DNA of 64,000 nt, from NCBI GenBank assembly GCA_016647705.1, contig CM028338.1, positions 24,191,077-24,255,076 on the forward strand. The letters are read 5' to 3'. A program made the position numbers and the translations under genes. Below, piece after piece: positions 26,001 through 35,100 of this stretch (the first letter of the stretch is position 1; every line of letters begins with the position of its first letter). The notes below the pieces were generated by a model. The model was not told where the DNA came from, ran no database searches, and saw nothing but the letters and a program-made list of their open reading frames with translations. The DNA comes from Eucommia ulmoides. Lineage: Eukaryota > Streptophyta > Magnoliopsida > Garryales > Eucommiaceae.

Positions 26001-29000
26001 GGAGCGAACATTGTTCTACACTGAACCTGATGTCAAAACTCTAGCCATGCCTCTGAAATATTTCTCACTAGGAAGTTCTGTCATTGCATCCCTCGTGGAT
26101 TTAAACAAGTTTCCATGCCCTGGGCCTTCAATCCTCTTTCAAAGTTGGGTTTCCTTGCCTTTTCTCCCCATGCATTTCTGCAACAAAAGTTTTCTTATCT
26201 CCGTTGTAAGAACACTTGTGAACTGTTGGAAATTACATGCACCAACTGTGGAAATGTCACAGCCAAGCATAGGCAGAGACTTTTTGTGGGAATATACCTC
26301 CTCAAAGCTAGGCATCTTCGAGTGAGGATTAGGAATGATTGGTCTTGTTTTTGCAGGCTAATAAGTTTGATAGAGGTCAATTATATTGCAGCCACTGCCC
26401 AAGACAAGGATTTGTTTGCTTAAAAAAAAAAAAGAAAAAAAGAAAAAGGAGAAGATTTTTTTGCTCTATCAGCCTGATGGGGGTAATTAAAAAGTTTTGC
26501 TCAAGGTCGAGCCGTTCATCTAAGGAAGGTTATAAATACTCTTATTTCAGAGGCTCATAATGTTTTTGTGGGGGCTCATGCAGATTTTGGATGGTGTTCA
26601 TATTGCAAGGAAAGGGTGGAGGATAGACTTAACAAGGTGCCTTGGGTTCTGTACAAATTGGACATTAAGAAGGCTTATACTTGTGCCAATGGGGTTTCTC
26701 TCTTTAAGCTTCGGAAAATGGGGTTTGGCTTGATGGGAGTGGTGTATAGAGTGGCATATTTCTACCGCGGAATTTTTGATTCTGGTTAACTGTTCCTGGG
26801 CAGGGTTCCTATTTTAGGAGGTTGAAATAGGGGGACCAGTTATCTCCGCTCATATTCCATTTCGTGATGGAGATCATTGCTTTACATTCTAGGCCGGCAA
26901 CAACAGGCCTATTTCATTGCTCTTTGATTTGTAGATGTCACTGTTTGAGAGTGCTCATCTCACACATGTTTTATACAATGTTGTCTTATTTTTCAATTGA
27001 GTGGGATGCAATGGAGATATATTAGATATGTTTTGAAGTGGTGTCAGGGTTGAAGATGAATTTGGGTAAATTGAATATTTTGCCGGTTGGTGATGTTAGA
27101 AGCCTGGAGACTGTAGCCTTAGCTTTGGTTTGCATAGTAGGCACCCTATCTTATACCTATCTTAGCTTAAGCAAGTCTAAGGTGTTGTGATTTGGAGGTT
27201 GAGATATTGCGAAGTGGTTAGCAGGGTGGAACTTGATGTATTTGTTGAAAAAGGGGAGGCTTGTTCATTGAAAAGTACTCTTTCGAATCTTCCGATGTAT
27301 TTGATGTCATTGTTCCCTAGTCTTGCCTCAACAGCTTAGTCATCGGTGAAGCTGCAAAGAGACCTTTAGGATCCTCTTGTTGTCTAGAGTGGAGAAGAGT
27401 AGTGTTAGCTAGGTTGGAAATATGCAAAAATCTGCAATTTGCTAAGTAAATCAGCAAGGAGTTTGGGGATGACATGCTTAAAGATTGTTGAGGGGACAAT
27501 GCTTGTTTTTGGCTTGATATCTGATGTGGTGATACTATGCTGATGATTTTTCTTCCCCTTTTTGATTGTTAATGCAAAAGAGAGAGCATCAGAAGAATAA
27601 GGTGGCGTTTGGTTAGTGTTTCCACTTTTTTGAACCCAACTGGAATGGGTTGGGTTGAGTTGAATTGGGTTGGGTTGAGAATTTTGGGAACAGAATTGCG
27701 TTTGGTAACGACAATTCTTATTTTGTACTGAGAACATAATGTGTTTGGTAACGATTTTATCCTAAAACTAATTTTTTTTTTGAATTTTTTTTTTGTTTGG
27801 CGGCGGCGCTGGCGGTGTCAGACGGTGGCGGACGCCGGCGCCAGCGGTGGTCGGACGGCCTGCGGGCGGCGGAGGTGGCCGGCGACGGTCGCCGGCGGCG
27901 CTGACGGTCGCCGGTGGCAGCGAAAGGTCGCCAGCGGTGGCCGGAGACGGGGGCGGTCGCCGGATGGTGGCCGGCGGCGGCGGATGGTGGTGGTCGGCCG
28001 GCAGATGAAGTAGGAAGTTGAGAACTTTGGATTGAGTTTTTTGGGCACAAAAAGAAACAACTTTTTTTTGTTTCTGGTTTCTTTAGGATTTTGAGAATCA
28101 ATTCCTATTTTTTGGGTTGGGTTGGGTTGGGTTGAGTTTTGTGTTTACCAAACGCGTTCCCAAAAATCAAACCCAAAATTTTTGGGTTGGGTTGGGTTGG
28201 GTTGGGAACACTAACCAAACGGGGCCTAAGAGGCTTTAACCTTGATGGTTAGCCTTCACCTTTATTTTTGATTGGTTAAGGTCGTGTTTGGTTAGTGTTC
28301 CCACTTTTCCCATTCCACTTGGGATGAGATGGGATGGAATGGAATGAGATGAGAATTTTGTTTCCTTTTGGGAACGGAATTGCATTTGGTAATGAAATAA
28401 TTCTATTTCTTTCTGGGAACAGAATTGCGTTTGGTAACGAATTATTCTGGAATTGTTTTCTCAACAATTGTTCTTTTTTCAATATATATTTTTCTTTAAA
28501 TGTATGTTAATAAATATCAAATTACACCAAATTAAAGAAAAAAAACATTAATTAAAAATAGAGACTCATGCACACAACCTGTTTGTGATAATGTGCCAAA
28601 GAAGAAAACCGAGACCCAGTTGGAAAATGTAAACGAAATCGATGTTAGTCCAATTGTACATAAGATAACTCAAATTATTCGGGGAGAAAACGGCTCTTTT
28701 TCAATGGAGGAGAAGTTGGAAGCCATGGATTTCGACCTCAATGCAGAGATTGCCGATAAAGTTATGAAGAGATATTCTAGAGTTCCGCATTTAGCATTCA
28801 AAATTTTCAGTTGGGCGAATCATAGAAACGGGTTTTCTCACACTACTCAGACATACAACACCATGATTCACATCGCTGCTCAAGCAAATCAATTCGAATT
28901 AGTCGAGAAATTGGTGGAGGAGATGGAGAAGAACTCTTGCCAAAATGATACCAAGACATGGACAATTCTTGTCTCTCACTATGGGAAATCAAAATCAATC

Positions 29001-29151
29001 GCAAAAGCCCTGGACATAAACCCTAAATTGATTTGCAAAATCATTTTTCTGAACCCTAAACCTAAAACAATTTCGTGAACGGAATCGATTTCGTCGATTC
29101 AACAAAGAGAGAGAGAGATGGCGATGCAGATGAATGAAGTAGTGATTTAAC

Positions 29152-29189
<38 letters not shown>

Positions 29190-32100
29190 TGATTTCGTCG
29201 GGATGGCGATGCAGATGAATGAAGAAGGAGCGATGGAGATGGTGATGCTGATGAACGAAGCGGGCGGTGGCGAGCAACAATGAGCGGCAATGGAGCGAAG
29301 CTAAGAGAGAAGGCGAAGCATGATAGGGAAAAGGAAAATAAAAATGATAAGGAAAAGGAAAAAGAAATAAGGCTAACAAAAGTTGAACAAGGACTTCATT
29401 AGACAATTTCAAAAATTCCAAGCGTGTCCTTTTGCTTGGGATGGGTATTTTGAGAATGAAAAAAAAACTACTTTTTTTTTTTATTCTACTTTCTTTAAGA
29501 ATTCAAGAATTAATTCTCACATTTTGGGATGGGATGAGAACATAATTGGGTTTGCCAAACGCATTCCCAAACATCAATCTCAAAAATTTTGGGATAGAAT
29601 GGGTTGAGTTGGGTTGGGCACACTAACCAAATGGGACCTAAGTTGCTCTTTTCACCCCTGAAGTTTTCGTGTGATCTCACTTTACCCCTGATATTTTAAT
29701 TTTTGCAATTTTCCCTTGAAGTTTACATTTTTGCATTAATTTGGTCCAATTTCTTTATTCCAATCAATTTTATTGCTGTCATTAGTCATGTAACTTGCAC
29801 ATGAGAGAAAAGTCTATAATAAATTAGGACAATTTTTTTAAAACGTCTTTTCTTTAAAGGTTGGGATTGATTTGAGGGAAACAGATGAAAAGATTGGATT
29901 ATAAAAGTTTTTTTTGGGGAAAATTCCCTCCCAAAAATTTTACACCCTTTTACATTTGTATTTAGTGCCTTTAGGCATGGGGAATTCCTAGTAGTATAAT
30001 ATAAAAAATATTGTGTTATTTTGCATGCGTGTAGTTTGATTATTGTTGCACTTTGGTCCTTCCTTTGGCAAAAATTGATAGCAACTAATCAATCGGACCA
30101 AACTGATACAAAAAGAAAATTTTAGGGGGCAAATTGCAAATGAGAGACAAATAATAATATGTAAAGTAAGTTGTTTGAGCCAACATTCTTGATGTAATTT
30201 AATGGCGAGCTAAATGAAACAGTAAGAGAGAAAAAATCGTAGAAAGGTGAGTTTCGCAACAGGTGAAAACTTCTTAGAGTAATCAAGTTCATACATTTGA
30301 GTGTAACCTTCAACTAGAAATTGGGCCTTTAGTCAATTAATGGTGGCATAAGGATGAAATGTGACCATATACCACCATTGCAGCAAATAATGGTCTTACC
30401 CGAAGGAGTGATACGAGGTTTCAAGTGTCAAGTCAACATGGTGTAAGCAAGCATTTCTCTGCCATTGTGGTTTTCCAGTTAGAATGAGAAATGGCCTATG
30501 AATTAGAATTAGGAAAAGAAACAAAGGCAAAGAAGCCAAAAAGTAGTAATTGGCTAAATATAAGTATGAGACAAAATAAGGAGGAAATGTGTGGTCCAAC
30601 TTTCGGACAATATTGGTCGGTTGAAATCATATGTTGGTGTGATAAGCAGATGAGGATTTGAGGACACTAGGACAATTTGTACAACTAATGTTAAGGGTGC
30701 CAACGCAACCTTTTGATGATGAGTGTGGGCCTACCGTGGAGGATGAGGGGCAACTTGGGGGGATGGGGTCAGGGAATGATGAAGATGGACTAGGAGTACA
30801 AAGGCTATCAGAAGGAGAAGCATAATATTAAGATCATTTTGGAAGTGGGGCTCGGAGAAATAAGGACTTGATTCGAAGAAAGGTGATATAGCAAGCCCAA
30901 AGAAACAATATAAGGAGGTATTGTAACAATAATACATTTTTGACTGCGAGAATAGCTTAAGCAAATATTTTTTATTTATTTTTTGATCTGAGTGCCCAAC
31001 TTGTCCCCTACAGACAACAACAAAATATATGGGGAGTTAATTTGAAGAATGAAGAAATTGATAAACAAGGAAGTGCGGGATATTATCATACAAGGTAGAT
31101 GGTGGCTTTCAATATATTAAGTGACAAGATGTGAGAATTGCATCACCCAGAGGTGCTTAGGAATATGCATATGAAAAGTGAGAGTGACCCTAAGAAGGTA
31201 GTTATTCTTATGATCACGATCACGACCACGACCACTCTGAGAGCCACTAATATGACCATCACGAAAGCTAGCACTGCAATCACGACCTGTATGATCACCC
31301 AGAGAGAAATGTCTAGAAGGGGTGTGTGGGGAACTAAAGTTGAATGATCTGTCAGACAGATTTGTTGACTCAGAATTCTTTGGAGTAGTGGCACGCTGAA
31401 ATCAAGAATAGTTCTCACCAGAAAGATGCGAGGGTAGCCATCCAGAGAATGGAAGATCAAACTAGCTCAATTTTGGTCTGTAGGTTGGCCAAAAACTTCA
31501 TGACAACCATCAAGAGTGGCAAAGTATTCAGCAAGAGTATGGGTGATCTGCTAGACATGAGATTAATCAATCGATTCTTTATACATGCCATGAGATGGTT
31601 CGCAAACAACAATCAAGCATCCTATTGCCCTCTTGAAGGCTCCACGCGAGTGCCCGTACCAGCTACATTAGTTTCCATCGAGTTTTACGATTTGAGTCAT
31701 AATTTGCCCATCTGATTTAGTCTACTGGTGAATCTTCTTTATATCCTTAGTTGAATCATCTTGTATCCTCTGTTGAAGTAGACCCAATTAGATGACATTG
31801 TTTTCCATGTTGGTTTAGGGCCAATCTCGGCCTGCCCGAATTGTAATTAATTACTCCCATTCAACTTGCCATTAGTAACAGGTATTAGCAAAGAGAATGA
31901 AAATTCAACTGAAAAACAAACTATTGTTATAAAAAATAAAGGGCCGTTCACCTAACCACAATGAAAGATGGAATAAATATAATATGATTCAATTAAAATA
32001 TGGGCCAAGGAACTCAAAAATACATGGATGAAGAGATGTAACCAGCGAATATGCATTTTTTTTTTTGGTAATTCAAAGAGAGGGATTGGATTAGCTCATG

Positions 32101-35100
32101 CACAACGTTAGAGATGCGGAGATACATGGTTCTTTTGGCGATAGTGGTGACTGATCTGTGGTTGCCAAGTGGTGCTCGCAGTCGGGTGGACAACGGAGTT
32201 TGGAGGGTGGCTGTTTGGGTTTGATGGGGTGACATACTTTTTTCAGCAAATGATTCCCCCTAATGATTCTAAACTTCCATTCCCTTTTGCTGCAAAAAAA
32301 GGAATAGATGGAAAAAAAAACATGTTTCAATTGAGAGTTCTGACTATATCACTATATACCGAATCGGTAGAATTTTTAAATTCTTGGTACATGACACAAT
32401 TTGAAGTTGGGTCGAATGAATAAATGGATAAAGCCCAAAGGCTTTAACTCATTATATTATAGGGAAAGGAAATTTGAGCTTTTGTTCTAAATTTGAATAA
32501 TTACCTGATCAAATTAGATGTTAAAATGTATTAGTGCCTGATGCGGGAAGGACTTCTCCCATGATTGGATTCTCGATTGATGTGGTGGTGATGCTGTGCT
32601 CCAAGCTGCAACAATGGAGGCATTGCTAAATACATAATGAAAACTAAACTTAAAAACAAACAACGTTAAAAAAAAAAGGGCCGGTAATCGCAATATGAGA
32701 GAAGCAATGAATGGAGAACATAAATGAGTTTAATTATGGGACAAGGAAAACAATAATACATCACTAAGGAGAGACAAAGCGATGTAAATTTGTTTTCTCA
32801 ATAATAGTAACAGAAAAAGAGGGAATAACTTACCTCTTACACAACTTCGAAGATCTTCTTCTGGCAGGGATGGTGACAAATCGGTGGTCGCTAAGTGGTG
32901 GCCCTTTTGACCCGTGAGGATACACGCATCCATCCATCAATCTCCCTTCTCTCGATTTTTCTTTAGTTGATGGCCTCCAATGGTGCTGGTAGGTGGAATC
33001 AAATGAGCAAGGAATGGAGGGGTAGATTTCTTTATATTTAGTCGATCGTGTATTAATAAATATTTGTAACACTTTGAAGTTTAGTTGTTATCTTTTTTAT
33101 GACTCTAGTTTAGTAGTTTGATGCGTATGACCATATGTGTGTATATATATATATTAGGAAATTTCTATATCCTAACCGTATATGTATCCTATATTTTAGA
33201 ATTTGGCGTGATGCTGTGTCCGTGCCTTGCCATTACCGTTTCTCGTATCCATGTCTGTGCTTCGTAGATGGTCAACATCTCCCTTTATAAACCTTAAAAT
33301 AAATACAATGACTAAAATAACCTTCTAATAGTGATGACTTACAAGATCTTTTTTGGGGCATACTGTCTCTAGGTTGAGGACTTCTTTGTTGTCATCCCCT
33401 AGAATTAGAGATCTGTTGGTTTTGGAGATTCTGGATATGGTGGATATACTGTTATCTTTTTTGGAGTTTCGAGTTGGCAGGGATGTGGAGGACTGGTTGT
33501 TCTAAGATTGAAGAGGTTGTTCATAGTGAAGTTCGACTATTCCTTGATTCGTGCTGGGGAGAATGATTTCCCTTGGAAGGATATTCAAAGATTGAAACTT
33601 TTAATGAAAGTGGTGGCTTGGTCTGTCAAAATAGATGGAGAATGTGCTATGCGGAGGAGTCATCCATTTCACACATATCGCTTTTATGTCTGGGAGTGGG
33701 AATTGATTTGCGGGTTACGGTGTTTCCATTACTGAGAATCTCATGTTCCATGCGGGATTCTCGTAGGGGTTTTCAATCTTGCTGGAGCTGTATGCCTCAA
33801 TAGCAAATGGGAGAATTTGTGAAAGATGATTTTCTTACCAGGGATCTGGAGCATTTGGAGAGAAAACAATGTTTCCGAGGATTATTCTTTACCTCTGCAT
33901 GTTCTTAATGCACATGCTTCGATTTTTCCAAAGGTATTCTTTTCCTTCATGAGGTTCTTCATTCTGCGAAGTTGTGGAGGTTGATTTTTTTACCCGTGTT
34001 CAGGAGTGTTTGAAGAGGGCGCAATGTTTCTGAGGATGTTTCATTACCTTTGCATGTCCATGTCCTTATTGTACATTTTATTTTTTTTTATTTTGACACA
34101 ATGGTTCTTTTCCTTCTTGAGCTCTTCGTTCTGCTAATTTATGGATGACTTGGAGGCTTCAACGCTTTCCTTTTTGATGCTTCTACTGTCTGCGTAATGA
34201 AATCAAATGCTTAGTTGGCAGAAAAAAAAGAAGAGAATAGGAAATGTTTTAGAGTTGGTGTAACTTATGTTGTTCATGTATACTAGTAGAAAACCACGAT
34301 GGGCATCCCAATTTTTTTATGTTTATTTGCTCATATATAATACTTATAACTAATAAAATATTTATTCGTGCTCAAGAGAATTACGATATGTAATATAAAA
34401 TAAAAATTGATTATTGATATTAAGCTTGTAAGAAAAAGTTTATTGTGTAAATTCCAATGCAGATATACAAGTGAATTGTGATTTTTCAATGTTTAAAATT
34501 TTGATATGCGAGTTTGAAGACCATGTGAATTAAGGAGTTTTAGGATTGTTATTAATGAAGTATTTTTTTTGGTTTCCTATTGAACGGTCCATTCTCTCAC
34601 TGTAACATCGTAAGAAGTTTAGTAATTTTGTCAAAAGTCCAAGTCACTGCACTATAAGCGAGTGAGTTGGGTGAATAGTGGGCTGTGAAAATTGAGGCCA
34701 TGGAAAAAAACCCTATTTAATCTACAAGCTATCTTACTCTTGAAGCATTTCAGATTAGGCTACCAATGTTTAGACACGACTTGCACTGACCAATATCTCA
34801 TTTGCAATATCATGTTTCTCCTCTCCCTCAAACTTCCAAATCCGCCTCTAGCACTTTGCTCTATTCTCGTATGATCACCCGATCCCAAAGTAAAACCAAT
34901 CACTATAATCTATGTGTTTAAGTTCAATTGTTGAAATATTAGAGGTACTAGTCACAAAACAGCCTTCTTGCAATCGTTAAGGATCATAAGCCTCCTCTTG
35001 TTCGCATACTGGAACCCATTTGCAATCCGTCTAATATTTTCTGCGTTGCTCATTCTCTTCATCTCCCCTAATTTCATGTCAACTTTCATGATGAGCGGAA

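Larger units (their letters stand above)
28280..29638. mobile_element. Tourist/Harbinger-like non-autonomous element 2 carrying a PPR fragment
   Basis: 1359 bp. Ends ggtcgtgtttggttagtgtt and complement ggtcccatttggttagtgtg. TAA copies lie at 28277-28279 and 29639-29641. Subterminal sequence matches element 1 (gggaacagaattgcgtttgg near 28420). The interior holds a fragment of a pentatricopeptide repeat gene, then a GA-repeat region (29105-29190) with repeated gatggcgatgcagatgaatg. This fits a Pack-type element: transposon ends around captured host DNA and no transposase. It lies 53 bp from element 1. Confidence 0.82.

Noticed and set aside
27757-28101. Arg/Pro-rich frames on both strands over the GC island
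   Set aside because: Long open frames on several strands at once are expected in cgg-rich repeats; no domain is seen.
29062-29421. Minus-strand 119-codon frame
   Set aside because: Made of GA/CT microsatellite (SLSLSLSLS) inside the Tourist-like element.
31138-31347. His/Asp-rich or Thr-rich plus-strand peptide
   Set aside because: The plus strand is the complement of an Arg/Gly-rich gag tract; the minus reading fits better.
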